NCBI GenBank assembly: GCA_963785755.1
Contig: CAWAXG010000013.1
Location: 806,001-870,000 of the forward strand
Source of the DNA: JACCXG01 sp963785755
Lineage (GTDB): Bacteria > Acidobacteriota > Vicinamibacteria > Vicinamibacterales > 2-12-FULL-66-21
Length of the DNA: 64,000 nt
Direction: 5' to 3'
The position numbers and the translations under genes were made by a program. A model generated the notes under the pieces. The model ran no database searches. It saw only the letters and a program-made list of their open reading frames with translations, and was not told the DNA's origin. Shown here piece by piece: positions 25,289-36,171 of this stretch; within the stretch, counting starts at the first letter, position 1; each line of letters opens with the position of its first letter.

Positions 25289-26239
25289 ATGCCTGGCTCT
25301 TCCGAAGAACTAATCGTCGAGAACGAGCATGACGGGCTGCGGCTGGACCACTTCCTGACCACCGTGCTCTCCGGCCAGTCACGATCGCAGGTTCAGCGGC
25401 TGATCAAGGAAGGGCGCGTGAAGGGCCATGCCGGCACGCTGCGCGCGAGCACGCCGGTACGGGCCGGGGAGCGATACGTCGTCGACTTTCCCGAGCTCAA
25501 GCCTGCGGTTCCGGAGGCCGAACCGCTTCCGCTCCGGATCGTCTTCGAAGATCCCGACGTCGTCGTCCTCGACAAGCCGGCCGGCATGGTGGTGCATCCC
25601 GCCGCCGGGCACGATCGCGGAACCGTGGTCAACGCGCTGCTGCACCACGTCAAGGATCTGAGCGGGATCGGCGGAGAGACGCGCCCGGGAATCGTTCATC
25701 GCCTGGACCGCGGCACCTCCGGGCTGATGGTCGTCGCGAAGCACGATCGCGCGCATCAGGAGCTGGCGCGGCAGTTTCACGACCGCGAGGTCGAGAAGGA
25801 ATACATTGCGCTCGTGTGGGGCGTGGTGCAGCCCGGGAAACGGATCGACGCGCCGATCGGGCGCGATCCCCGGGATCGTCAGAAGATGTCCACGCGCGCC
25901 CGTCGCGCGCGCAGCGCGGTCACGCGGGTGACGTTCGCGCGTCATTTCAAGGGGGCCACGCTCATCAAGGTGGCGATCGCCACGGGGCGCACGCACCAGA
26001 TCCGCGTCCATCTCAGCGCGATCGGCCATCCGATCGTGGGCGATGTCACTTACGGTGGAGTACACCGCAGAGTGGGACAGAATCTGCGTTCCGTGATGCG
26101 GCTCGAGCGGCCGTTCCTCCACGCCAGCCGGCTGTGCTTCACCCATCCCGCCGACGGCCGCCGAGTCGACTTCGATTCGCCGCTGCCGCCGGATCTCGAA
26201 TCGGTGCTGGAGGAGATTGAGGCGCGCGAGGAGGAGTGA
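25289..26239 (+). CDS. rluD: 23S rRNA pseudouridine synthase, RluD family
   Basis: RluA/RluD-type pseudouridine synthase of 316 residues with an N-terminal S4 RNA-binding domain (LRLDHFLTTVLSGQSRSQVQ). The catalytic domain carries its nucleophilic aspartate in PGIVHRLDRGTSGLMVVAK. Also present are VVLDKPAGMVVHPAAGH and the C-terminal TGRTHQIRVHLSAIGHPIVG. ATG 25289 was chosen because a GGAGGAGG tract precedes it; ATG 25253, four bases after the lgt stop, lacks a Shine-Dalgarno and would add 12 residues. RluD in other bacteria modifies 23S helix 69. It is the last gene of the ileS-lspA-lgt unit and converges on the NUDIX gene. Confidence 0.92.
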   Translation: MPGSSEELIVENEHDGLRLDHFLTTVLSGQSRSQVQRLIKEGRVKGHAGTLRASTPVRAGERYVVDFPELKPAVPEAEPLPLRIVFEDPDVVVLDKPAGMVVHPAAGHDRGTVVNALLHHVKDLSGIGGETRPGIVHRLDRGTSGLMVVAKHDRAHQELARQFHDREVEKEYIALVWGVVQPGKRIDAPIGRDPRDRQKMSTRARRARSAVTRVTFARHFKGATLIKVAIATGRTHQIRVHLSAIGHPIVGDVTYGGVHRRVGQNLRSVMRLERPFLHASRLCFTHPADGRRVDFDSPLPPDLESVLEEIEAREEE

Positions 26240-26245
26240 CCGGCC

Positions 26246-26779
26246 TCAGCTGGTGAGAAGTATCAGGCCGACGACGGTCTTCATGTCGTTGATCTCGCCT
26301 TTTCGCACCATCTCTCGTGCGTCCTTGAGGGTGAACACGCGGACCTCGATGTCCTCGTCCTCATCGAGCTCGGCGGCTTCCGTGGGAACGGACAGCCCTG
26401 AGACGCGAAAAAAGAACATCTCCTCATCGCAGTAGCCGGGCGTCGGGAACAACGAGCCGAGCCGGACGATGGTGTCTGGCACCTGTCCGATCTCCTCGTG
26501 ACACTCGCGGCGCGCCGCCTGCTCCGGCGTCTCGCCTTCGTCCACGCTGCCTGCCGGAAGCTCCCACAACCAGCGATTGACGGCGTAGCGGTACTGGCGG
26601 ATGAGGATGACGTGACCCGGCTCGGGAACGGGAACGATCACCGCGGAAGGCGGGTGGCGGATGACATCGACCGTCACCTCGCGGCCCTTCGGCATCCGCA
26701 CGGTGTCGCGGTCGACGTCGAACACTTTGCCGTCGAAAACGCGGCGATGGTCGAGGCGATCGGGATCAGCCATGTTCAT
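26246..26779 (-). CDS. NUDIX hydrolase, ADP-ribose pyrophosphatase-like
   Basis: NUDIX hydrolase of 177 residues. The Nudix box GSVDEGETPEQAARRECHEE followed by IGQ matches Gx5Ex7REUxEExGU fully. The preceding VILIRQYRYAVNRWLWELPA and the following FPTPGYCDEEMFFF are typical of ADP-sugar pyrophosphatases (NudF/YqiE group). It probably hydrolyses ADP-ribose or a related nucleotide diphosphate sugar in the cytosol. Two in-frame ATG codons (26779 and 26773) are close together and cannot be separated. It lies 43 bases downstream of lon on the same strand and may be co-transcribed with dksA and lon. Confidence 0.88.
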   Translation of the reverse strand: MNMADPDRLDHRRVFDGKVFDVDRDTVRMPKGREVTVDVIRHPPSAVIVPVPEPGHVILIRQYRYAVNRWLWELPAGSVDEGETPEQAARRECHEEIGQVPDTIVRLGSLFPTPGYCDEEMFFFRVSGLSVPTEAAELDEDEDIEVRVFTLKDAREMVRKGEINDMKTVVGLILLTS

Positions 26780-26822
26780 TCAGCGAGGCAGCCTGCACGC
26801 CCGCCGGCGACGATCCGGTCGG

Positions 26823-29276
<2,454 letters not shown>

Positions 29277-29351
29277 AAGCGATCCTCCTCGAGCGGCTGC
29301 GTGAAGCGTCCGGCCGCGTTCCATGTGTGTGGGAAAGCCGGCGCGGACTGA

Positions 29352-29378
29352 CCACCGGGAGCGTTGCGCTCCCGGTGG
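29352..29378. other. Perfect 12-bp stem-loop between dksA and lon
   Basis: CCACCGGGAGCG (29352-29363) and CGCTCCCGGTGG (29367-29378) pair perfectly around a three-base loop. No T tract follows on either strand, so it is not a standard terminator. It sits about 75 bases upstream of the lon start and could be a processing site, an mRNA stabiliser or a binding site. Confidence 0.6.
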
Positions 29379-29436
29379 AGCCCGCGAGACTGTAGCACGG
29401 GTGGCGTCGGCGGGCAGTCGAGCCCGCAAACCGGGA

Positions 29437-29889
29437 TCAGCTCTGCATGTCCTGGAAGAGAGAGGCGGACCCACGGCGCTGCATCATGCGCTCGCGCTGC
29501 TGCGCGACCTCCCGGGCTTCCTCGCAATCCTTGCAGCGAACCGCGAACGGCAGCGCTCGGAGCCGACGCTCGGAGATTTCCTCACCACACTCGAAGCAAT
29601 AGCCGAATGTCCCTTCCTCCAGACGACGCAGCGCCTCTTCGATCTTGGTCAGCGTCTCGGCCTTCATCTGGATCAGGGCGAACTCGATCTCATCCTGAAT
29701 GTCCGATTCGGACGTCTCGGCGGCGTCGAGGACCCCGTGCGTGGGGCTGTTCGCCCCCTCGGTTCGCACGTCGCGAATCTTGTCCTGAACGGCGTTCATG
29801 ATCTCCCGCCGCCGCTCTTCGAGGATGCGCTTCAGCTCGGCGTACCGATCGCGGTTCATCTGCCCACCAGGCGCTTTTTTGACGCTCAT
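29437..29889 (-). CDS. dksA: DksA/TraR-family zinc-finger transcription regulator
   Basis: A 150-residue protein with an N-terminal coiled coil (residues about 10-85, containing RYAELKRILEERRREIMNAV) and a C-terminal C4 zinc finger, FGYCFECGEEISERRL with VRCKDCEE. This is the DksA arrangement, in which the coiled-coil tip enters the RNA polymerase secondary channel and acts with ppGpp. The tip acidic pair was not certain. AAGGAG lies about ten bases before ATG 29889. It may be co-transcribed with lon. A Rel synthetase/hydrolase gene (31.8-33.9 kb) lies close by, so both parts of the stringent response are encoded near each other. Confidence 0.87.
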   Translation of the reverse strand: MSVKKAPGGQMNRDRYAELKRILEERRREIMNAVQDKIRDVRTEGANSPTHGVLDAAETSESDIQDEIEFALIQMKAETLTKIEEALRRLEEGTFGYCFECGEEISERRLRALPFAVRCKDCEEAREVAQQRERMMQRRGSASLFQDMQS

Positions 29890-30327
29890 ATGATTCCGCT
29901 CCTTCTTCTTCCGCCAGCCCGCCGAATAATCGCAGGCCGATATGCAATGAACCTGCCACGTAAAAAATCTCGTCAGTCTACACCACTTCAGCTGCCGTAA
30001 GAAGCATTACCGTGGGAAATGCGCTGGTGAAAATCTCGAGGCGGGAGGGGAAAGTCAGCAGTAGATCTGACTGTCAGGCTCCTCGCCCCAGGCAGCTTTG
30101 TGGTGTCATCTCGTCTCGAACCAACAGTTTACAACCCTGTATCTCCATCAAGAGGGGCGTCTGGCCACGCTACTGATGCTTTAGACGCCGATCCCCCCGG
30201 ATCTGGTTCGAAGAACCGATCCATCTACCTTGGAGTGTCCAGAGATTACAAATGTGTAGGTGGTGCGCCACAGCGGACCGTGGCCATGGCGCCTCGTTCG
30301 AGAGGAGAAAGCCGGAGGGCCTCCGAA
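29890..30327. other. 438-base intergenic region without a recognised gene
   Basis: It lies between the 5' end of dksA and the 3' end of an unknown minus-strand gene. It contains a perfect seven-base stem GGCGTCT/AGACGCC at about 30156-30188 and an A+T-richer stretch just before dksA. A tRNA-like word string around 30095-30150 does not fold as a tRNA. The dksA promoter presumably lies here, but no convincing boxes were found. Confidence 0.5.
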
Positions 30328-30913
30328 CTATTGCAGGAACCGTTTTCCGACCGAGCTGTTCGGGACAATCCCCCGCTCGATGAGCTTCTGACTGTCGCGG
30401 TGGCTGCCCGTGCGCAACCACTTCTCATAGATTCTGAGGAGGTCATTATTGGAGGTCAGCGTCGTGCGTTCGCTGATATCCGCCAGGACGTCGCTGAACC
30501 CCACGAACTTCGATGACAGCTCCGCGAATACCTCACGGAAGGCATCCTCCGCCCGGCTGAGCGAGCCGTACGTGTACTCGCCCATCGACACGTAATAATC
30601 GACGTCGATGTGCTGCCGCTTGATGCTGTCCGAGAAGAAGCCGGCGGTGAACAAGGAGAAATCGCCCAGGTTCTTCAGTCGCGTCCGCTGCTCCACTCCT
30701 CCGGTCTGCAGAGCTCGCGCAAGCCGTACGGCGAGTGGTTCCCCGTAGTCGACTTCCGACGTGGAGTCGAGCCGTACGGTACTGGCAGAGCAGGTTGACC
30801 AGGTAGTACTCCGTCAGATCACCCGCCTGAACGTGCTGCCGGGCCAAGGAGCTCTCGACGAGCTCCTTGAGGTACTCGATAGGGGTTTCCTCGCGCAGGA
30901 TCGGACGGTCCAT
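30328..30913 (-). CDS. Conserved-looking protein of unknown function, frameshifted once
   Basis: Two minus-strand frames join into one protein of about 194 residues. The 5' frame starts at ATG 30913 (GGAGGTGG Shine-Dalgarno) and reads EETPIEYLKELVESSLARQH and LTEYYLVNLLCQY. The 3' frame reads EVDYGEPLAVRLARALQTGG, LGDFSLFTAGFFSDSIKR, YYVSMGEYTYGSL and ends at 30328. Removing one C at about 30778 (TAC C GTA) joins them as LLCQYVRLDSTSEVDYGE. The protein is alpha-helical and soluble by eye, with no signal peptide or known motif that I can name. The intact reading on both sides argues for a sequence error rather than a pseudogene. Confidence 0.6.
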
Positions 30914-31071
30914 AGGGGGCCACCTCCGCATGACGGAACCGTATCAGCTGATGTATATGGGTGCAACTCCCATACCGCTGACCGATCAACGGAATTCTTA
31001 AAGAATTTTTCGGAGTCTCGAGCCCGGCTCTGCAGGGGGCAAACTAGGAGGAGACAATTGTGTCAGGCGGC

Positions 31072-31101
31072 TTGGACCTCCGCCGTGCCCGATGCTATAA
31101 T
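31072..31101 (+). promoter_or_regulatory. Sigma-70-type promoter for rpmB-ridA
   Basis: TTGGAC (31072-31077) and a perfect TATAAT (31096-31101) are 18 bases apart. Transcription would start near 31108, giving a leader of about 65 bases before rpmB. Confidence 0.65.
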
Positions 31102-31172
31102 TCGATGTTTTGCCGGCCGCGCTCGGCCCTGCGGGCGACACATCACGAGCTGGCAGCACGGATCAGACAATC

Positions 31173-31364
31173 ATGGCCAAGCGTTGCGATATCTGCGGAA
31201 AGGGCCCGGTCGTCGGGCGCAACATCAGTCACGCGCACAACGTGACACCTCGCCGGTTCGAGCCGAACCTCCAGCGGGTCCGTGCGCTCGTCAACGGAGG
31301 CATCCGGCGACTGCGCGTCTGCACCCGCTGCCTGCGATCCGGCAAGGTCACCAAGGCGGCGTAG
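31173..31364 (+). CDS. rpmB: 50S ribosomal protein L28
   Basis: Ribosomal large-subunit protein of 63 residues. It opens MAKRCDICGKGPVVGRNISH and ends with VCTRCLRSGKVTKAA. Two CxxC pairs identify the zinc-binding (C+) form of L28. ATG 31173 gives normal length; no strong Shine-Dalgarno precedes it. It has its own consensus promoter and is followed six bases later by ridA. Confidence 0.96.
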   Translation: MAKRCDICGKGPVVGRNISHAHNVTPRRFEPNLQRVRALVNGGIRRLRVCTRCLRSGKVTKAA

Positions 31365-31370
31365 CGCGCC

Positions 31371-31751
31371 ATGCGCCAGGCCGTCTCGACTCCCGCGGCC
31401 CCAGCCGCAATCGGTCCTTACTCGCAAGCCATCCGGGCAGGTTCCCTGGTCTTCGTCTCGGGACAGATCCCGCTGGATCCTGAGACCGGGAAGTTGATCG
31501 AAGGGGACGTCACGCTGCAGACCCACAGGGTCTTCAGAAGTCTCGCGGCCATCCTCGAGGCTGCGGGCAGCTCCCTCGATCGGGTCGTCCGGGCGACCGT
31601 CTACCTCGCCGATATGAACGATTTCGCGGCGATGAACGACGTCTACGGGACCTACTTCAGCTCGCCTGCTCCGGCCAGATCCACTGTTCAGGCGGCTCGA
31701 CTCCCGAAAGACGCCCGCATCGAAATCGACGTCATCGCCGAACTGGCCTGA
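31371..31751 (+). CDS. ridA: RidA-family 2-iminobutanoate/2-iminopropanoate deaminase
   Basis: YjgF/YER057c/UK114-family protein of 126 residues, which hydrolyses reactive enamine/imine intermediates released by PLP enzymes. It carries AAIGPYSQAIRAGSLVFVSG near the N-terminus. The C-terminal PARSTVQAARLPKDARIEID holds the conserved arginine that binds the substrate carboxylate. RidA normally forms a trimer in the cytosol. It starts six bases after rpmB and is probably co-transcribed. The gene converges on rel. Confidence 0.94.
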   Translation: MRQAVSTPAAPAAIGPYSQAIRAGSLVFVSGQIPLDPETGKLIEGDVTLQTHRVFRSLAAILEAAGSSLDRVVRATVYLADMNDFAAMNDVYGTYFSSPAPARSTVQAARLPKDARIEIDVIAELA

Positions 31752-31773
31752 GCACGCGAGCACGTGCCGGTGC

Positions 31774-33927
31774 CTACCGGCTTGCGCGCTCGACGTCCAC
31801 CACTCCTTCGACGCTGCGGAGCGACTTGATCACCTTCTGCAGGTGCTTGACGTCGCTGATCTCCACCGTCATGTCGATCCGCCCCATCTGATCGGTCGTA
31901 GTGGCTTCCACGTTGCGGATGTTCGTGTTGATGCCGGCGATCTTCGAGCTCACGTCCGCGAGAATTCCCTTTCGATCCTCGACTTGAATGCTGAGCCTGA
32001 CGGTGTACGGCGACGGATCCGATCCCTTGTCCCATTCGACATCGATCCGGCGCTCGGGGTCGTAGAGCAGATTGACGACGTTCGGGCAGGTTGCCGAGTG
32101 CACTGAGACCCCTTTGCCGCGGGTAATGTAGCCGATGATTTTCTCGCCGCGAATCGGGTTGCAGCAGCGCGCGCGGAAGACCATCAGATCGTCGATCCCT
32201 CGAACCTTGATCTTTTCGTCGCCGGTCCCGAGCACGCGGCGGACGACCGAGCTGAGCGCACTCTCCTGCGGCGGCTCCTTCAGCTGCTCCTGCGGCACGA
32301 GCTTCGCGAGCACCGCTTTGACCGACAGCCGGCCGTAGGCGATCGCCGTGAAGAGATCGTCGGATTTCTGCAACCCGTACTCGGTCAGCACCGATGCGAA
32401 CTGTTCGCCCTCGGTGAGGGACTTGACGTTGAGCCCGAATCGCCGCGCTTCCTTGTCGAACAGCTTCCGGCCGAGCTCGAGGCTGCGAACCTTCTCCTCG
32501 CCATGGATGAAGTGCTTGATCTTGTTGCGCGCGCGCGACGTAGCGACGAAGTTCAGCCAGTCCCGGCTCGGTTTGTGACCCGGCGTGGTGAGGATTTCGA
32601 CGATGTCGCCGTTCCGCAGCCGCGTGCGCAGCGGCACGATCTTGCCGTTGACGCGCGCCCCGACACACTGGTGGCCGACATCGGTATGGATCGCGTAGGC
32701 GAAATCGACCGGCGTCGCGTCGCGCGGGAGCGCCTTGACCTCGCCCTTCGGTGTGAAGATGTACACCTCCTCCGGGTAGAGCTCGATCTTGAGGTTCTGC
32801 AGGAACTCCTGCGGATCGCGAACCTCCTGCTGCCATTCGAGGAGCTGCCGCAGCCAGAGGAAATACTGTTCGTCGCGGTCGGCGCCGACCCGGCCTTCCT
32901 TGTACTTCCAGTGAGCGGCGATGCCTTCCTCGGCTATCCGGTGCATTTCGGCGGAGCGGATCTGCACCTCGAACGGAAACCCGCGCTCGCTGACGACGGA
33001 GGTGTGCAGCGACTGGTAGCCGTTCGGCCGCGGCATCGCGATGAAGTCCTTGATCCGCCCCGGCACCGGCGCCCACGTCTGGTGAATGATCCCGAGCGTC
33101 GCATAACAGTCGCGCACCGACCCGGTGATGATTCGCAGCGCGACCAGGTCGTACACCTGTTCGAGATCGATCTTCTGACGCTTCAGTTTCTGGTGGATGC
33201 TGAACAGCCGCTTGATGCGGCCGTCGATCTGGATGACCGGCACCTGCGCCTCGACGAGCTTCGCCGTGATCGTCTTCTTCAGCTCCTCGATCATCCCTTC
33301 GGTCGCGCGGCGGCGCGCCTCGACCCGCTGCCGCAGCGACTCGTACGACTTCGGCTCGAGGTACTTGAACGCCAGCTCCTCGAGCTCGTTCTTCACCTTG
33401 CTCATCCCGAGGCGGTTGGCAATCGGCGCGTAGATGTCGCGGGTCTCCTGCGCGATCTTCGTCCGCCGCTCTTCCGGCAGATGATGCAGGGTCCGCATGT
33501 TGTGCAGCCGGTCGGCGAGCTTCACCAGGATCACCCGGATGTCGTCGACCATCGCCAGGAGCATCTTGCGGAAGTTCTCCGCCTGCCGCTCCTCGCTCGA
33601 GGAGAACTGAATCGCGCCGAGTTTGGTGACCCCTTCGACCACGTGCGCGACGTCGACGCCGAACAGCTCCTTGATCCGCTCGATTGGCGTCTGGGTGTCT
33701 TCAACGATATCGTGGAGGAGACCAGCGGCGATCGCGACGACGTCTAGCTTCATGTCCGCGAGCTGGTCGGCGACCTCGAGCGGGTGCACCAGGTAGGGCT
33801 CGCCGGAATGGCGGACCTGTCCCTTGTGCTCGAACGCTGAAAACACGTACGCGCGCCTCAGCAGCTCGATGTCGGCGTCCGGATTTGAGCTCCGGACCTT
33901 TTCGACGAGGTCCTCGAACCGGATCAT
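31774..33927 (-). CDS. rel: Bifunctional (p)ppGpp synthetase/hydrolase, RelA/SpoT homologue
   Basis: Long Rel protein of 717 residues with the full domain order. The HD hydrolase domain spans residues about 25-180, with the HD pair in AAGLLHDIVEDTQTP. The synthetase domain is at about 225-350 (RIKRLFSIHQKLKRQKI, MPRPNGYQSLHTSV). A TGS domain follows (IYTFTPKGEV-like VYIFTPKGEVKALPRDATPV). A conserved-cysteine region (FRARCCNPIRGEKIIGYITR) and a C-terminal ACT domain (LSIQVEDRKGILADVSSKIA) complete it. Both catalytic domains look intact, so it can make and degrade the alarmone. ATG 33927 gives normal length. DksA is encoded 2 kb away. Confidence 0.96.
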   Translation of the reverse strand: MIRFEDLVEKVRSSNPDADIELLRRAYVFSAFEHKGQVRHSGEPYLVHPLEVADQLADMKLDVVAIAAGLLHDIVEDTQTPIERIKELFGVDVAHVVEGVTKLGAIQFSSSEERQAENFRKMLLAMVDDIRVILVKLADRLHNMRTLHHLPEERRTKIAQETRDIYAPIANRLGMSKVKNELEELAFKYLEPKSYESLRQRVEARRRATEGMIEELKKTITAKLVEAQVPVIQIDGRIKRLFSIHQKLKRQKIDLEQVYDLVALRIITGSVRDCYATLGIIHQTWAPVPGRIKDFIAMPRPNGYQSLHTSVVSERGFPFEVQIRSAEMHRIAEEGIAAHWKYKEGRVGADRDEQYFLWLRQLLEWQQEVRDPQEFLQNLKIELYPEEVYIFTPKGEVKALPRDATPVDFAYAIHTDVGHQCVGARVNGKIVPLRTRLRNGDIVEILTTPGHKPSRDWLNFVATSRARNKIKHFIHGEEKVRSLELGRKLFDKEARRFGLNVKSLTEGEQFASVLTEYGLQKSDDLFTAIAYGRLSVKAVLAKLVPQEQLKEPPQESALSSVVRRVLGTGDEKIKVRGIDDLMVFRARCCNPIRGEKIIGYITRGKGVSVHSATCPNVVNLLYDPERRIDVEWDKGSDPSPYTVRLSIQVEDRKGILADVSSKIAGINTNIRNVEATTTDQMGRIDMTVEISDVKHLQKVIKSLRSVEGVVDVERASR

Positions 33928-34020
33928 GAATTCGGTGTCTAACCCTTCCAGGACGATAAGGCCCGGCGAAGTGTCCCATTCCGAGCCTTCGAGATGCGTG
34001 AAATCAGCTCATAGGGCAGG

Positions 34021-34050
34021 TTGACGGCGCGTTTTTTGGTTCACTATACT
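34021..34050 (+). promoter_or_regulatory. Sigma-70-type promoter for the TPR lipoprotein gene
   Basis: TTGACG (34021-34026) and TATACT (34045-34050) are separated by 18 bases. The start site would be near 34057, leaving a leader of about 97 bases. Confidence 0.65.
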
Positions 34051-34153
34051 GACGCGGTTCAGGCGCCCGGCAGTCCTCCCGTCCGTGCCTGCACCATTCT
34101 AATACCCACGTTTCAGCGCGCACGTGATTGCGTCCAGCGCGTCGAGGGAGAAC

Positions 34154-35146
34154 ATGAAGACCCGTATTCGGACGGTGTCGGTCGCCATGGCAGTAGTTTT
34201 CATCGGCCTGAGCGGCGCGACAACCGGTTGTGGTAAGTATTCGTTCAACAATCTCAAGGCCATGAAGGCCTTCAAGGAGGCCAACGACCACTACCGGTCG
34301 CAGCGCTGGCGGGAGGCCGCCGAGCGTTACGAGGCCGTCATCGCGGCTCAGCCCAACTTCGAAACCCAGCCGGACTTCCTGGCGGCCTACTTCTTCCTCG
34401 GGAACAGCTACGACAATCAGTTCAAGCCGGCCAGGAAGGGGGAGGCGGACAACGACGCCTACATGACCAAGGCCATCGAAAACTACACGGTGGCCGCCCA
34501 GCGGGCGAAAGATCCCCTCATCAAGCGGCGCTCGCTCGAATACCTGGTGGCCGCCTATGCCTCGGACAAGCTGAACGACCCGGCCCAGGCCGAACCTGTC
34601 GTCCGCAAGATGATCGAGATGGATCCGAGCGAGCCGACGGCGTATTTCCAGTTGTCCAAGATCAACGAGGATGCCGGCCTCTATGAAGACGCTGAGGCGG
34701 CCCTGTTGAAAGCCCGCGACGCCCGCCCGACAGACCCGGCCGTTTTCAACGCGATCGCCGGGTACTACAACCGCCAGGGTGAATTCGACAAGGCGATGGA
34801 GGCCTTCCAGAAGGCCGCCGAGCTCGAGCCGAACAACCCGCAGGGCTACCATCTGATCGGCAGCTTCTATCAGGAGAAGGCCGCCAAGGACTTCAGCCTC
34901 AACGAAGCCCAGAAGCGCGATTTCGTCACCAAGGGCATCGCTGCCGAAGACAAGGCCCTTCAGCTGAATCCGAACTACATCGACGCGCTCGTCTACAAGA
35001 ACATCCTGCTCCGCCAGGCGGCCAACCTCGAAAAGGACCGCGACAAGCAGCAGGCGTATATCAAGCAGGCGGACGAGCTCCGCAACAAAGCCATGGGGCT
35101 GCAGAAGACCGGCGGGAAGCCCTCCGGGCAGCCCTCCGGGCAGTAG
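34154..35146 (+). CDS. TPR-repeat lipoprotein
   Basis: A 330-residue protein with a lipoprotein signal peptide: basic MKTRIRTV, hydrophobic core, and lipobox ending LSGATTGC, with Cys at residue 26. The rest consists of tetratricopeptide repeats, for example SQRWREAAERYEAVIAAQPN, EPTAYFQLSKINEDAGLYED and QGEFDKAMEAFQKAAELEPN. It probably acts as a periplasmic-side scaffold for an envelope complex; no partner is evident. ATG 34154 has a GAGGGAG Shine-Dalgarno and sets the lipobox at the right distance. A consensus promoter precedes it and a bidirectional terminator follows, so it is a single-gene unit. The C-terminus has a small direct repeat (PSGQPSGQ). Confidence 0.85.
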   Translation: MKTRIRTVSVAMAVVFIGLSGATTGCGKYSFNNLKAMKAFKEANDHYRSQRWREAAERYEAVIAAQPNFETQPDFLAAYFFLGNSYDNQFKPARKGEADNDAYMTKAIENYTVAAQRAKDPLIKRRSLEYLVAAYASDKLNDPAQAEPVVRKMIEMDPSEPTAYFQLSKINEDAGLYEDAEAALLKARDARPTDPAVFNAIAGYYNRQGEFDKAMEAFQKAAELEPNNPQGYHLIGSFYQEKAAKDFSLNEAQKRDFVTKGIAAEDKALQLNPNYIDALVYKNILLRQAANLEKDRDKQQAYIKQADELRNKAMGLQKTGGKPSGQPSGQ

Positions 35147-35175
35147 GCAGCGGCAACACGAGCCACAAACAGAAA

Positions 35176-35211
35176 GGGCGGCATCCCCCCACGGGGTGCC
35201 GCCCTTTTTTT
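35176..35211. terminator. Intrinsic terminator between the TPR lipoprotein and the exb-tonB operon
   Basis: GGGCGGCATCCCC (35176-35188) pairs with GGGGTGCCGCCC (35193-35204), followed by seven T residues on the plus strand. The minus strand has only GTTTCTTT-like bases beyond the stem (AAAG before it), so it may also serve the convergent exbD gene. Confidence 0.9.
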
Positions 35212-35237
35212 GTCCGGCAGGTGGTGGTTACAGCGTC

Positions 35238-35699
35238 TCAGTTCGTGGAGCTGTCACCGCGCCGCATGCCCTCGGTCACGATTCCGACCTTTTCGACACC
35301 GGCGCCCTTCGCGGCATCGATGACCGCGATGACGTCCTTGTACTTCAGGCTGGGGTCGCCGATGATGAACATCGTTTTCTCTTTGCGGCCCTCGAAGGTC
35401 GTCCGCAGGAACTCCTGCAGCCCGTCGATCGCGACCACCTGCTTGTTGACCGAAATCGATCGATCGGCGGTGATGTCGAGCACGATCTGATTGGGATCGA
35501 CTGCCTGCGCCGCCGACTTCGTCTCGAGCGGCAGGTTGACGTCGACGCCCTTCTGGGTCAGCGGAAGAGCAGCCATGAAGATGATCAGCAGCACGAGCAG
35601 GACGTCGATCAGGGGCGTGACGTTCATGTCCGCACTGGCGTGCGGCGTCTCGCCCTTGACGACGGTTTCCGCGCCGAAGTGTTTGTGCGCGTGAGCCAT
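35238..35699 (-). CDS. exbD: ExbD/TolR-family biopolymer transport protein
   Basis: Proton-motive-force transducer subunit, 153 residues, with one N-terminal membrane segment (PLIDVLLVLLIIFMAALPL) whose aspartate is the conserved proton-carrying residue. A periplasmic domain follows, with NQIVLDITADRSISVNKQVV. It is the second of two adjacent exbD genes; the stop of the first and this ATG share one base (TGATG). A GTG at 35702 is a less likely start. It should work with ExbB and TonB encoded just upstream, in the inner membrane. Confidence 0.9.
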   Translation of the reverse strand: MAHAHKHFGAETVVKGETPHASADMNVTPLIDVLLVLLIIFMAALPLTQKGVDVNLPLETKSAAQAVDPNQIVLDITADRSISVNKQVVAIDGLQEFLRTTFEGRKEKTMFIIGDPSLKYKDVIAVIDAAKGAGVEKVGIVTEGMRRGDSSTN

Positions 35700-36136
35700 C
35701 ACTTGCCTCCCGGCGTCGTCGGCTGTCTCGTCTTCGGATCGGTGATGAGGCCGATGTCCTCGATCCCGACCTTACGCAGATCGTCCATCGCCGCCATGAC
35801 CGCCGAGTAGCTGGCGTCCTGATCGGCCTTGATCAGGACGATTCGCTCGGTCTTGTCCTCGAGCGCGGCCTTCACGCGATCGGCCATGGTGCCCCGGTCG
35901 ACTTCGATGCTGTTGACGTAGAACTTGTCGTTGCGATCGACCGCGAGCACGGTCTGGTCCTGCGTCTCCGGCTTCTGCACCGTATTGTCGGCGAGCGGCA
36001 GGGTCACGGGGACCCCCTTCTGCAGCATTGGCGCGATCAACATCATGATGATGAGGAGCACCAGCATGACGTCGACGAGCGGCGTCACGTTGATGTCGGC
36101 GTTCAGGCCTCCTCGGCTTCCAACATTCATCGCCAT
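35699..36136 (-). CDS. exbD: ExbD/TolR-family biopolymer transport protein (first copy)
   Basis: A 145-residue ExbD homologue with the membrane segment INVTPLVDVMLVLLIIMMLI, again carrying the essential aspartate. A periplasmic domain follows, including IVLIKADQDASYSAVMAAMD. It differs clearly from the neighbouring ExbD, so this is not a recent duplication. Two unlike ExbD proteins after one ExbB is a pattern seen in Acidobacteria and Bacteroidetes and suggests a mixed ExbD ring or distinct client pathways. It lies 35 bases after exbB in the same operon. Confidence 0.9.
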   Translation of the reverse strand: MAMNVGSRGGLNADINVTPLVDVMLVLLIIMMLIAPMLQKGVPVTLPLADNTVQKPETQDQTVLAVDRNDKFYVNSIEVDRGTMADRVKAALEDKTERIVLIKADQDASYSAVMAAMDDLRKVGIEDIGLITDPKTRQPTTPGGK

Positions 36137-36171
36137 GGGGTTGACTCCTTAGTGCGGTGACCCGGCGTTGC

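Noticed and set aside
30075..30160. tRNA-like words on the minus strand (a GGTTCGA string, TTGTAAA loop-like sequence and a 3' ACCACA)
   Set aside because: The acceptor ends do not pair and the T-arm has two mismatches, so no cloverleaf can be drawn.
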